The notes beneath the pieces are model-generated. The model had not been told where the DNA came from, did no database searches, and was given only the letters and a program-made list of their open reading frames with translations. Shown piece after piece: positions 12,510 to 24,955 of a DNA stretch of 64,000 nucleotides (position 1 is its first letter; each line of letters starts with the position of its first letter). This DNA is from Linyphia triangularis (lineage: Eukaryota > Arthropoda > Arachnida > Araneae > Linyphiidae): positions 3,906,001-3,970,000 of the forward strand of contig OZ021723.1 of NCBI GenBank assembly GCA_963978545.1. Direction: 5' to 3'. A program made the position numbers and the translations under genes.

Positions 12510-12956
12510 TACTTACTTACTTAGTTTGGTGCATAAGGCATCAAGCGTACCTCTCCATGCCCTCCGATCTTTTGCCATGGATTTTGCTTCCTCTAGACCA
12601 TTTACGCGAGTCTTTTTAAGGTCTGACTGCATTTGTCTTTGCCAAGTTGTCCTAGGTCTTCCTCTTTTCTTCTTGCCATCAGGAGCCCAGGAGAGAGAAA
12701 CGTGTGTTAAATTCTCTTTTGGCATTCTCAACACATGACCCATCCATCGCCACCTTCTCTTATTGATTTATTCCTCTATTGAAGTAATGTCTGCCCTTTC
12801 TAAAATTGTTATGTTACTAACCTTAACAGGCCAAAAGATTTTAAGTATTCTTCTAATACAATAATTTTGGAAAACCTCAAGTTTTTGAATGTCTAATCTT
12901 ATGAGGCACCATGTTTCAGCTCCATACAATAAAATTTCACTACTACTAAAACACTT
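12510..12956 (-). pseudogene. RTE-like non-LTR retrotransposon ORF2, C-terminal end
   Basis: The minus strand encodes the last part of a non-LTR retrotransposon polyprotein, after the reverse transcriptase palm. It reads LLYGAETWCLIRLDIQKLEV, then NYCIRRILKIFW, then one in-frame TAA stop (12768-12770), then RRWRWMGHVLRMPKENLTHV, then KKRGRPRTTWQRQMQSDLKK and a final RRAWRGTLDALC. This order is typical of RTE-like elements. The terminal stop overlaps a short TAAG repeat (12510-12523), consistent with the very short 3' ends and simple-repeat tails of that group. The upstream end stops abruptly at a T run (about 12957-12982, an A run on the coding strand), so everything 5' of this is missing. 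Confidence 0.8.
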
Positions 12957-12982
12957 TTTTTTTTTTTTTTTTTTTTTTTTTT

Positions 12983-15276
12983 GTTGCAAAAATGGACAAA
13001 TTTCCATTGAAACAAAAACTTGTTTCTGATTTTGCAAATTTCTAATTTTTAAGAAATGTTTAAGCGTCATACTTCGTAAAACTTGACTTTATGGTAGCTT
13101 AGTAAATGTAAAAATAAAAATAAATTTAAATGATGACACGCAATGTAAGTGTAGAATAACATTAGGCTACTATTGCCAAAAGATTACTATCCGTCTGTGA
13201 ATGTTGTACTGTGAAAGAGCAGAAAATATAACCTTTATTGAACTTTTTTGTACGCTAAGGTATACATATACATTAGGAATTGCGAAATTTGACTCAAGTC
13301 TGCGTTTTTCTGTTTTTGTTTTAAAATATTCCCGAATTCATTACCATTAAAATGATAACATTTTCTTTCTGAGACACAAATTACTTTATAAATGTTAGTG
13401 GGTTTTGTAAACCTGTTTTGTATCACGTTCATAAGTGTAAACTTTAAACACGTTTTCTGAAGAATGACAGTTTGGTGTTATATGACTTTACGCCAACGAT
13501 AATAATAAATGGTCTGATTTACAAAATTATAATTTTGTTTTGTAAACAATAGTTGTGAATGTGTTTCCTATTGAGAATCTAATATTTAATTGTTATATAC
13601 ACATTTCATTTGCATATTTTAATCTTATTTTTTTGTTGAAAACTATGTATTTTTTTTTTTTAATTTTCATTTAAAAACTTATAATTAAATAAATATTGAA
13701 GTCAAAATCAAAATTCTCAATATGAACATGGGTCAATATAATATATTTTATTTGCAATAAAAATCATACTTCAAAGTTAATTACATGTTTATATATGTAT
13801 GTCCTAATAATGTCCTAATTAGTAACTTTAATTGCAATTAGCTGATTAAAAAATTGACGGAATTTTTTTTTATGTATAAAAATGCATCATTTTTAATTGT
13901 GATATACTGCAAAAAATTCGAAATTATAACTTAAAAATTAAAGAAAATCATCTCAATTATATATGTATACCTTAAAATAAAGCAATGCATAAGTAAAATT
14001 GGAATGGTTTACTTAAAGAAAGAACAATTCAAAGACATGAAAGAAAGCTGGTTTAACAGACCTCAGTCCATTATCTAGGTCTACGGCAGTGCACTCGTCA
14101 AGTTCACTGCCAGCCATATTTTACCGGAAGCCACTCAGCAGTATTTTGACTTCTCATATCTGCGTATTACAGTATGCCTGAAAGTTATTTTTTTTTACGG
14201 GTAGCTGTTAGCCACTTTAGTAAGACCCCTAAGTTTCAAGTCTCCAATTATATTGATTGTTGAGAAAAACAAATTAAAAAACGACATATTTTGAAATTCA
14301 CCCAAACCTCACTCATTGATCATCAAATTACTAAAGTACTTCTAGCAGAGCTAGAAGTACGAAATTTAGTATGCGTGTAAGTTTTAACATGTATACAAAG
14401 GAAAACATCCCCAAATCGTGATTTTCCCCGCCAAATCCCCTAAAGGGGATTTGGTTTCAAAAGAACTACAGTTCTTTTAAGATCTCCAATGTTACACCTT
14501 ATTTAACACTACAAAAAGGAATTAAAGGTAAGTAAAGAGTTATATTTCATAACATATATATATATATTTCGCTTTTCATTTATCTACCCAAGAGGCTAGT
14601 TTCCCGGACCATAAAGTTTTATGGCTGGAACACCAATCAGGGGACAGGATCTAGACACCCTACAAATGGATATTATCATGCGGCTATACTTACAGATAAA
14701 GTTGGCTGTATTCAATGTTCTTTTCATGCAAAAGATCGGATCTGACAATCAATAATTTGTAGATAACATCCTGGATGAGTATGAGGTTGAAACAAATTAT
14801 ATAATTTCCAACTTATCCCCTCCTACAGCAATGTGTGGCACTTCACACAATCCTAATACATTTAATGAGACCTTGTAATTTGAAACAGTTGATGTATATC
14901 TGATTGAGTTATGTCTAATTTTTATCAAAGTTGACTTTCGAATTTCCTTTTTTTTTATACTTTATTCAGAAAGTGTTATGTTTCTTTGATTCTTATATTA
15001 AGAAGCCGAGGAAAAATAAATGGGATTTAATTTAGAAGATTTTTTAAGAGGTATATACTTTTCAAGTTTATGTTTAAAAGTTTCTGCTTAAACCAGAAAC
15101 GAATATAGCTGTATTTATAAGTAGTTAAACCCTTAAAAATGTTTTTATTTTTAATCAGATATTATTCTATCCTAAGTATTTAGGAACGAAAAAAGAGGTA
15201 AAAAAGGGGGTTTGTATTAAAATTTTCAAAGTTACAGTTCAATTTGCTTAAAAAGCAGCCCTCCCCCTCTTCTTCC

Positions 15277-15316
<40 letters not shown>

Positions 15317-15917
15317 ACCAGGCGTATAAAAATCGTAAACAAATTTTTTTGGTGCACATCGCAATATTACACGAGTTTTTGGAATAAAAGTATTGCTATC
15401 GTTCGTATTGATTTAACAAAACAATCTACAAGTAATTTGTAGTTTTATATACAAACAAATTAAAAAGGTAAATATCTTCAAAAGTAATGAATGCAAATAG
15501 TAAATTGAGAAACATGATGCAGCTGCCATTGTTGATCCAGGAAAGTATTTCTGCAAAACTGTCCGTTGAAGTAAACCTTCTCATAAAGGATAACATTCAA
15601 TATTAGCAACAAATCTACAGCTTTCAAGCCTCCTCACTTCATGCCTGTTGAAATAGATTTAAAGTTTTCCAGTTTATTGAAGCGATTTCGTTGTACATCA
15701 TTTGTGTATCAAAGTTAGCAATATTTATCTCCTCTTATTGTACAATCCACCTACAATTAGAAGTTTAAAAGTATAAGATATATTTGTTTATTTAATTATA
15801 AAACAAAATTAGTCTTCAAAATATAAACATAAAAGCATTTTATTACAAATTTCTCGAGATTTACAGAAATATGATTAGAGATTTATTTAAATTTGCAATA
15901 AAAATAAACACATATTT
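12983..15917. other. AT-rich stretch, no gene recognised
   Basis: A less AT-rich patch at about 14040-14200 and another at 14580-14850 have no motif I recognise. A short inverted repeat (CTTCTAGCAGAGCTAGAAG) lies near 14339. A T run lies at about 15282-15314. Confidence 0.4.
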
Positions 15918-15931
15918 GAAGTTCTTCTGTG

Positions 15932-16108
15932 GTTGGTTGTTTTCAGATTATCTGGCGCCGTCAGCACACGAGGACTATAATGAACCGAAACATTCATCAT
16001 TAGACAAGCCAACATACATTTACAAACACCCATGCCTAACACGGGACTCGAACCCGCAACCTCACGGTCTAGAAGCTAGAACGCTAACCACTATACCGTT
16101 TGGTCGGC
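15932..16108 (-). mobile_element. tRNA-derived SINE, copy 1
   Basis: On the minus strand it starts GCCGACCAAACGGTATAGTG, has an A-box-like TAGTGGTTAGCG and a B box GGTTCGAGTCC (RNA polymerase III promoter of a tRNA), then a tRNA-unrelated body ending in an AACCAACC-type tail. The 14-bp target-site duplication GAAGTTCTTCTGTG is perfect (15918-15931 and 16109-16122). The peptide that can be read across it is an artefact. Confidence 0.95.
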
Positions 16109-16122
16109 GAAGTTCTTCTGTG

Positions 16123-16735
16123 ATTAAACCATTTGGAGACAAATGTTAAAGTTATTTTAAATTAGTTAGTTTAAATTAGTTCAATAATACCAGAAATTGT
16201 CAGCCTAAATAAGCAAAATATTAGCCTAAATTGAAAAAAAAAAAAAAAAATCGACATTTTATTTAAAAAAATATATAATTTTATACAACAAAATCTAATC
16301 CCTTGCTATTCTTAAAGAAATATCGCTAAATCTTCATCCATTATCTTCAGTTAAGCCTATTTACACGAAAGGCAAACACGGTTCAACGACATGTTAGATT
16401 ATTTAGCCATTAATCTTCAAAGTAAGTGCGTAAGATAACCGAAAATGTATCGATTGATTCACACTCAACTAGGCAAGAAAGATTATATATAAATCGGGGT
16501 GAATCACCGAATAAGAATTCTGTCACCATGACAAAAGGATGTCACTTCATTGACGATTCTATTTCAGGATTTGAAACTGAATAGTAATACCCCCGGAGTT
16601 CAAAGATCTCAGGGGTCCATATCTGATGAGGAGTATTGTATGGGTCGAAAAATTTTCTTACGCTGTAGATTGTCATTTATTCGTTGCGATTTGGACTGAA
16701 ACTATTGATCGGTTTTGAAGTGTTGGTACACATTT
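16123..16735. other. AT-rich stretch, no gene recognised
   Basis: No open frame or repeat I can assign. Contains an A run near 16234-16250. Confidence 0.35.
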
Positions 16736-17495
16736 GAAGTTGAATCAGCCATGATATGCAGGCCCTGATCATCGCCTAGGCTCACTAGGCCCAGGCCTTG
16801 GGCTCATGACTTTAGAGGGCCCAGAAATTGGTTGTAAACATTTAACTTTTGTTTCACAAAAGCTATGTGAATATCTTCTATAATATGTAAAAAATAATGT
16901 TTATGTAAAAATCATTTTGTATTGATCTTGAGCCGTCTTTAGTATCCCAGAGTGTATTTATTCAAAGAAACCAAACCATCATTTAAAAGCATAAAAAACA
17001 AGTCATGATGAATTTACTGTGAGATCATTAAATGTCGACTCTGAAGTTGTGAATAATGCTGCAAATATTGTTGTCACACATATTACAATACATTGTGGTA
17101 GTGAAATGCAATGCTATACATAGAAAAGTGTGTCCTCTTTTGATTCATAAATTTGATTGTTTGAAATGTGTATCTTTATTTGTGATTAAAAAAAAAATAA
17201 CTTTTAGAAAACAATATTAACATTAATTAATCAACTTTTTCTATATTTAATATTAATTCATTATTTGACTTTTGTGTCCAGCCATTTACCAATAAATCAC
17301 TCATTTGAAAAAGGGGTTTCCGAATGTGTCCGGGCCTTGGGCCCCAACTTGTCATGGTCAGGCACTGATGATACGTGGATAATTTTGTTAGGTAACTTGA
17401 AGTTGAAACAAGCATGATATGGGCCAACGTTTGTTCGGTAATTTGTAGTTCAACCAAACATGATATGTGGCAAAGTTTTAAGGTGATTTGAAGTT
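16736..17495 (+). repeat. 46-bp tandem repeat split by an hAT element
   Basis: Units beginning GAAGTTGAA or TAGTTCAAC and containing CATGATATG start at 16736, 17399, 17445 and about 17490. The last three are 46 and 45 bases apart. The first is separated by the hAT element at 16759-17367. Removing that element and one target-site copy leaves 23 + 23 = 46 bases, restoring the period. Confidence 0.8.
16759..17367. mobile_element. hAT-type non-autonomous element, GC-rich ends
   Basis: The ends are CAGGCCCTGATCAT on the left and CAGTGCCTGACCAT on the right read inward from the other strand, 11 of 14 matching. The flanking 8-mers ATGATATG (16751-16758) and ATGATACG (17368-17375) form an 8-bp TSD with one mismatch. 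Eight-base TSDs and CAG-type ends fit the hAT superfamily. Both ends carry GGGCCTTGGGC-like subterminal text (about 16790-16802 and 17333-17343). No transposase frame. Confidence 0.85.
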
Positions 17496-17873
17496 TTTGT
17501 TGTAAAATAAAGAAGAGCTATATGTGTTTGTAGTAATAATGGATCCGTGTGTGGTCTGCTTATTTAAAATTAATTACAAATTTGTTTACGGAAGTTCTTC
17601 AAAGTTAAATACTGTTGAAAGATATAATGAAACTTTATCTGAAAAGCAGAAATAGGAATGGCGTGGTTCGTCTAATTGACCAGTCTGGTGAAAAATCTTG
17701 TACTGCAAATCCATCGCAAAGAATCCAATGGAATTTCTTTTAAATTCATCTTTAAATAATGAAGAGATTATATTAATGAAATAAATAATCTAAGCCTTCA
17801 TGAATTAACTAGCATTAAAACGTATGCATTAATTAATATTAACCTTTAAATGTATACATTATTTATAATTAAG

Positions 17874-18170
17874 GATAAGATTTTAAAACAGCATTTTCTT
17901 CGAATCATAAAAAGTATTATTTTTTTATATTTTTTTTGTGATATTGATATCAACAAAAAGTGAGAAAAATGATCATCACAAAAAACAACATCCAGAAAGA
18001 TAAGATTTTAAAGCGGATTTTTTATCGAATCATAAAAAAGTATTAAATTTTTTGTGATATTAATATCTCGAAAAATAGAGAAGAAAGGATTGTCAGAATA
18101 AACAACATCCAGAAAGATAAGATTTTAAAGCAACTATTTTATCGAATCATAAAAAAAGTATTCATTCTTC
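17874..18170 (+). repeat. Tandem repeat, about 2.4 units of about 120 bp
   Basis: The block GATAAGATTTTAAA followed by a CGAATCATAAAAA block recurs at about 17874, 17999 and 18116. ACAACATCCAGAAA precedes the last two. Units differ by small indels. No coding potential. Confidence 0.8.
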
Positions 18171-18310
18171 AGTAACTTTCTACGGTCATTTTAAAGATTA
18201 CCCGCATTTACTTCTTCTGATGCGCTCTTAAAGTTGGACTTTGCACAGGTTAAAACTTAGCTATTTGAAACTATGCATTTTAACATACATTGTATTCTTT
18301 CTGTCTCTGT

Positions 18311-19125
18311 CAGTGGCGGCCCGTGATTGAAAATGCTATTGCAGCCTGAAACATGCGTTCCCCCAAACCCCTTCTCACCAATCCCACACCACATACTTTT
18401 CACAATCATTCATGAACTCTTAAGTCTTTAATCTTAGTAATCTTTATTACTCAAACTCAAATCAAAGTATCCTTTCAATTTTTATAAAATGATTAAGATG
18501 AGATAGAAAACACTTACTTATTTTTTGAAAACCAAATCAATCATTCTTTCTTTTAAAGTTGCGAATCAGTCAATGATGTCGAGGGGCGTTGTTTTGGTAA
18601 CACACTCACCCCACTCAAGCAGATTCTCATATGCTGAGCCAATCAGCTCATTGAATTCTCAAGGGCAGCCGAAGTTATATTAGAAGACAACTTGATTTGA
18701 GCTCACTCATTGCTTTACAGCCATAGGGGAACCTGTTCCTACAGCGCACTCAGTGAGCTCACTTCATCCTGTCCTCTAGTGTAGAATTAATTCCTGATTG
18801 GCAACACGGTTATTACATTGCGTGGAGGGAAGGCTTCTATTGCTTTCCATTAGTTACCATGGCAACGCGTGGCAACGTGACTGTCCAAAACCTGTTTCAG
18901 GAACACACGGCTGATATGTTCAAAGGAAGATAGATCACTTTTATTGGAAGCGGAGTTTTTTCTCGTGACTTATTCAGGCAAGAAGATTTACGTTTTATAG
19001 ATTTTTTTTTTCATTTACAGTAGAAATTGGATGTCCATTTTAGAAAATTGAAAATTTTTCATTTTAGTTTTGAACTAATAAATTTAGATGCATCTGTACT
19101 GGCTGTAGTACATGAGCCGTCACTG
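18311..19125. mobile_element. hAT-type non-autonomous element
   Basis: The left end is CAGTGGCGGCCCGTG and the right end, read from the other strand, is CAGTGACGGCTCATG (12 of 15 matching). The flanking 8-mers GTCTCTGT (18303-18310) and TTCACTGT (19126-19133) match at 6 of 8 positions, consistent with an old hAT TSD. The interior is less AT-rich than its surroundings between 18550 and 18950 and encodes nothing recognisable. Confidence 0.7.
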
Positions 19126-19325
19126 TTCACTGTACACATGGGCACTGCTTTTGACTTCGAGTAAACTTGAAGACAATAGGTTTTTATGTTAAAATAGAAA
19201 AATTTACATTGCCAAAGGATGGTTGTTGAATAAGAAGTATTGAATTTACATGAAGGGATGTGGTTGAAAAATGTTGTTCCTGAAAAAAATAAAAAAATAT
19301 CTTACTTTACCTTTAAAGAAGTTCC

Positions 19326-19384
19326 AATTTCTTAAAGAATTTACCGTCATTTGTGACTATTTGCTACTTCTCAGTGTAGGACGG

Positions 19385-19419
<35 letters not shown>

Positions 19420-20395
19420 TTTCCTTTGAAATTGATGTTTTTAATTCTTAATTTTATAATATTTGGTGTATAAATTGAGTAAATTATCCGTAAGTAAAGT
19501 CTCTTATTTTTTAAAGTGGTATTATGTACAAAATGTGTGTCAGATCTCATTCAGAATTCAGAGGAGTACATCAAGTGAAAATTTTGTATTTGAGAGTGGT
19601 TTATTTCCTTGATAATCAGAAATAGTTTGGGAAGTTGTGATAGTGTACAATGGATAGAAGCAAAACATAAAAGAAGAAAAACATCAGAATTTTAAGCACA
19701 TGATCCAAAAACGCACATAAGTCACAGGCACGTGAAACTTTATTTAAGAACTGAAGTTTAATATAATATTTTTTTAAATATGATTTGAGAACCTGCATTT
19801 ACCATTAGATGTTGTAACCCTCGGTCAATCATTTTTAAATATTTACTGTCATTAGTGATTATTTGCTACTTCTCTGTGTAGGACAAATAAAAAAATCAGA
19901 GGAATGTCCTATGAAATTGATGTTTTTAATTCTTAATTTTGTTAAATTTGGTGTATGCTTTGAGTCAAGTATCCGGTCAAAACATAAAGAATGATGCTAT
20001 GAACCATTTCCAATCGTAATTTATTTCCTCGGCCCAATAAAACTTGGCTAATCACTGTTCAAATATATGCTAATAATGAGTTAAATGTTAATTAGTAATT
20101 AACATTTAAATCGTTGAATAAAATTGAAAAGAAAATGAATTTTGCCAGATTTTTAAAGACAACAATTGTTTTGAAAATTGTGATAATTTTTTCTACTTTC
20201 AATGTTAAGAAAATTCTATTAAAACACTATATATTCTAAGAACTTGATAAAGGGTCAAAACATTAAGAATGATGCTATGAACCGTTTTCAATCATAATTT
20301 ATTTTCTTGGCCCAATAAATAATCACAGTTCAGATATAGGCTTATTAATGAGTTAAATGTTAATTAGATAATTGGAATTTAATTCGTTGAATTAA
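19326..20395 (+). repeat. Local duplications of two sequence blocks
   Basis: Block 1 (TTTACCGTCATTTGTGACTA, then TTTGCTACTTCTC.GTGTAGGAC, then GAAATTGATGTTTTTAATTC) occurs at about 19341-19500 and about 19845-19980; the first copy contains an A run at 19385-19413. Block 2 (GGTCAAAACAT, then GAATGATGCTATGAACC, then GAGTTAAATGTTAATTAG) occurs at about 19976-20100 and 20252-20370. Two different blocks each duplicated within 1 kb suggest unequal exchange or a composite repeat. Confidence 0.75.
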
Positions 20396-21490
20396 ACTGA
20401 ACACATTTTCAAGTAAACATCACTGCTAATTATGTACTTTTAAGTAAAAAAAAAATAAAGATTTTTTAAATGATAATTAAAAAAAAGTCCAAGTGTGTAT
20501 GTGCACCTTACTGAATTTCAACAAAGGTTTATAAGCTTTTCATTTAAAGCCTAGTTTGTCAGAATAATATTAAGATTGTTTATATATTGCTGATTCTTGA
20601 TATGAAATATATACATAAAAGTCGAGATATTTATACCATCAGGGCTAGAACCGATGGTGTAAATATATCCAATTTTTTCCGGAGATTTCGAATTCCATGC
20701 TTTTCTGAAAATAAGTTGATTTGCCATGCAGTTCAAAGCCCATAAGATCGTAAATTTAAAATGTCGCAATGTATACATTTTCATTTGTGAAGTTACATTA
20801 TATAGGAAATGTGTCTAGTACTTTTGAAAAAATAATCTTTCAAAAGTATATGCCAGTGAGAAAGTAATCAGAAAACATAGTAGGTGAATATTTAAAAATT
20901 ACTTTTTGAAAATATTCTTATAGAAACTAACGTGTTTCTTACTTTTCATGTGATTTGGGCTAGGAAAATCTCATTTGTGGTATTTTAATACTCAAGAGAA
21001 ACAACTAAATTGTATTTTGTACGCATAGTTTTGCAGTCACTCTTCAAAAGCAAATTGCAGGAGATAATTTTATGCATCGTATCTCTGTTTTTAAAAGGAG
21101 TAATTACAGTTATATTATAGAGAGACTCTTTTAAATAACCTTTCCAGTAAAATGGGATTGTAATGGTTTTTCTCACGACTCATGAAGATTTTTCTCATGA
21201 CTCATGAATATAGCCAAGTATTACCAAAACTTGTACATGAAAAGCTAATTTTCTCATGTAGATTTGCATGTCTATTTCATTATAACACGTACGTGTCACT
21301 ATCCCCACCCCTCTAATAAACACCAAAAAACCAATTCCTTAAGGTAATATATATGTGTGTGTGTGTTTTTAAATTAAAGTCTTAAGTATCTATGAAGATA
21401 CACAAAGTTGCTTTTTAAAATTTAGATAAACACATTTCAGCTGAAAATTTTCCGTAAAATGATAAAATTTTTGATATAAATACTTGCGAT

Positions 21491-21560
<70 letters not shown>

Positions 21561-24500
21561 TTAAACATAAAACCATTAAAATATCATAAGATAATTTAAA
21601 CATATCATAATTTAAGCAATCCATTAAATATCATAATATAGTTTAAACATATAATAATAATACAAAAATGTTACGTTAAAACAATTCTTTTCAGGAGCTC
21701 AAATACATAAATACATTCTATATCCGTCACAACTTCTAATTATTCCACACTTTAAATTTGTCACAGAATAATCATTTGTTTCTGTGGTCAAATTATAATT
21801 AATACTTTAATATAAAACAATTACATCTAAAGGTTTCATTAATCTAAAAACTTATTGTAAACACGCTGAACTTTCCAACTTTCTAAATTTTATGCAATTC
21901 AACATTAAATTTATATTCTTGTATAAAATCCGAATTCATATCGGGAAGCGTTTTTTCATTTAATATGCGTATTAAAATTAATACACATTCGTATATTAGC
22001 TGTTTTATTCATTCTGTTTAACATTATAATCGAGCATTCTTGGTATTCAAGAAAGACCTCATAATCACAAAGAAAGTATCTTTATATTCTACACCGCTGA
22101 CTCATCCTACATAGCTAAGAAGGATTCGAAAATAATATACCAAACAAATGAGGTTTTTACAAGAAGTTTTTATTAGCTAGGAAATTTAAATCATGAAAAG
22201 AGACATTTTATATCTGAGAAAAGACTTGCTATCTAACCTAAGATAGATGTATTTTAACATCTGCCAAGATGACAAGTATTCAAAACTAATGATACATTAT
22301 ACATTACTACTGTTGTAGTATAGTACAGTATAGACTTTCGTCGATAGTCAGTTTCACCACTAGTTTGATGTAGATGTAAATCAAGATTGACAAATGTTTT
22401 TGAATAGCATGTAATTTGTTGCCAGTTACCTAGTGATGAACTTTACTAATTACACCATATTTTAGACAAAGAGTTACTACAACTTCACATTGAAATCTAC
22501 ACTGAATTAAAAGTGGGAAATCGAGCGATACTACATTTCTGACATTTAACTTCACCCCGCAGAAGTGGTAAAATTTCATACCTTTTTCTGAGTGGAGTTA
22601 TGCCATTCTGCAATAATTTCATAGTATTTGACAGCTGACCGTGTTTATGTAACATACAAGTGAAATTGTCAGTGACCTTGCGCAATGCAGTACAATGCGG
22701 CATCACAATGCAAACATCATGATAGATGGTGCATTAGTAAATCGCTTGTAATTATGTTAAAAAATAGCCGCAATATTATTTTTATTTCCAAAAGAAAAAA
22801 ATTAAGTAGTAAGAATAAATAATTTGAAAGTTTAAAAATAAAGACCACCCTACGCAATACAGTAAAATGAGTCTACGTGATGTGAACTTCAAACTGGTCA
22901 CGGCACGGGTTAATCACTTTTAATTTTAAAAATATTGGTATTAATTACATATTTATATTCAAAGAAAACAAAATCGGGGGGCTAGATAAAAGAAATGTTA
23001 AAGTCGAAATATAAGGAAAACCCTACTGAACAAACCTGAACTTCCTCAATGAATCGGCGAAATTAATTACAAAAAAAATAGCACTATTTAATTTAAAAAA
23101 AATAAATATATATTGTCAGATCAACAACCTTGACGGACATTTTAACAAAATAGTTGTCAATTTCTAGTTATTTGATAAAAAATTTCCTTAGTCGAACAAA
23201 AGAAAGTTAATAAATGTGATCACATTGGTGTAGAAAACTCGTTTAACCCTGGTAAACAACGACTACCTTACAGTAAAAATAAACATTTTAGCCTATGATT
23301 CACGTCTTGCAATAAAATGAACCAAAGTATTTTGTGGGTATTTTGAAGCCATTGAGCGAAAATAACTGAACTGTGATAGTGAAGTTTTAACGGTTGACTT
23401 AATTAAGGACACTTCATTACTCTCTAATTTAGGGAGAAAAATAAGTGGTTGGGATAAGATATATGATAAGGATAGTATTACCATTTTTCATCATAATACA
23501 TGGGCTAAGAATTTAATAGAGAAAATCAGTTATTCAAGACTAATAGTTGAATCTTGAATATTTCCTATTAAGAATACTTTGCTTAGTAAAATTATTCTGA
23601 CCATTCAAATAGCGCTTGTAATTAGTGAGAGAAATTAAAGAGTTTTTATAGCATCACCATTAGTAGTCACTGGAAGTTATTTGTATTTATTAGATAAGTA
23701 ACTGATATAATTAATGCTAAAAATAAAGTTAAAGATGATAGAAAGAAAGAACCTTAAAAAAAGTAATTAATCATTAGTCAAAGAGTTGTGGTAAATTATG
23801 TTCCTCAGCTGTCAAATAAATTATATAGCTTATTAAAAACAAATCCATCATCTTAAAGGCTAGGATTTTCAGTTAATTATTTATCATTATAAGAAATTGC
23901 TTTGTTGATAGAATATCAAACCACCTACGAAATTCAAACTAAGCTACACATGCTTCACTTTAGAGTATTTTTTAACAATTTTCGTAAGTATGTACGTATA
24001 ACTGAAGCATGAGGAACTATAGCTTATAAGATTAAAACAATTACTTTCTTAAGAAGAAGAATAAACATAATTTTAGAAAATAGTTCACATTTTTGCAAAT
24101 GACACTTCAAAGATAACTATCGGGGGAATTATGTAATGCATTTTATTATTATTATTATTATTATTTTTTCTTCTTTTTTGAGATCTAATATTTCATTTAC
24201 AAGTTACCCAATAAGGTTTTTACCTATACAGTTTATTACTAAATAAATTGTCGCATTTCTTTCAATTGGCAAAATTTTATATGATGATTATTTTTCTTCA
24301 CATGTGATTCTCTCATTATTTTAGTGTGTACCATATTAATAAAGATTGTTGATTACTACTGATTCAACGCGGTTATAAAGAAGGGTAGTTTAGTTTCACC
24401 AGTACTGTGTGTGTATTAGTTTTTAAGTCATTACAGATCCTAATACTTTGAAACAAATACTGTAATACAGACTAATTTGGCGGAATGTTAAATTAGGATT

Positions 24501-24955
24501 ATGAGATTCAAAATTAGTTTTCCCGATTATTTTTACATTTTGCAACGATGGCTACCATTTACATGTATTTTTAGCAAAACTCATGATCAATGTTTTCAGA
24601 AAATTAAACAAGTGTTAATTGGTCAGTGTTAATGGTTAAGAAAAATTACACAAATGTTACAGAAAAAAATTCCCTTTTTTAATTAGGTTTGTTAAAGACT
24701 TATCATTCATTTAGTTTTTAATAAAATGCTATTTGCAAGAGTTGAAAAAGCTCAGCTGAGGAAAACATTACGAGGAAAGTTATTAAAAAAAAATTTCAGT
24801 TACAAATTTTGCTTAGTATTTATTCATAATAATTCTTAAAACTTGAAGATTATGAGTAGAATATTCCAAATCATTAGCTTTTAACCTTGACTGCCTAAAC
24901 AGATCCAGGTGCTATTAATTAAGAAAATAGCACAAACCTATTACTATATTTCAAA
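20396..24955. other. Long AT-rich stretch with no gene recognised
   Basis: The largest unassigned block in the window. It contains a hairpin at 20627-20666 (14-base arms, one mismatch, 12-base loop), an A run of about 62 bases at 21495-21556, and ATT repeats near 24146-24165. The open frame at 22497-22706 (minus) contains CxxC but has no other support. No transposon ends were found. Confidence 0.4.
20627..20666. other. Imperfect hairpin
   Basis: ATATTTATACCATC (20627-20640) faces GATGGTGTAAATAT (20653-20666) across a 12-base loop, with one A/G mismatch. No flanking context suggests a function. Confidence 0.5.

Noticed and set aside
15871..16149. Open frame with HPCLTRDSNPQP-type peptide (also at 55444, 56223, 31133)
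   Set aside because: It is the reverse strand of the tRNA-derived SINE. The B box explains the conserved peptide.
22497..22706. Open frame with a CxxC pair
   Set aside because: A single short motif with no splice context or family match; chance is sufficient.
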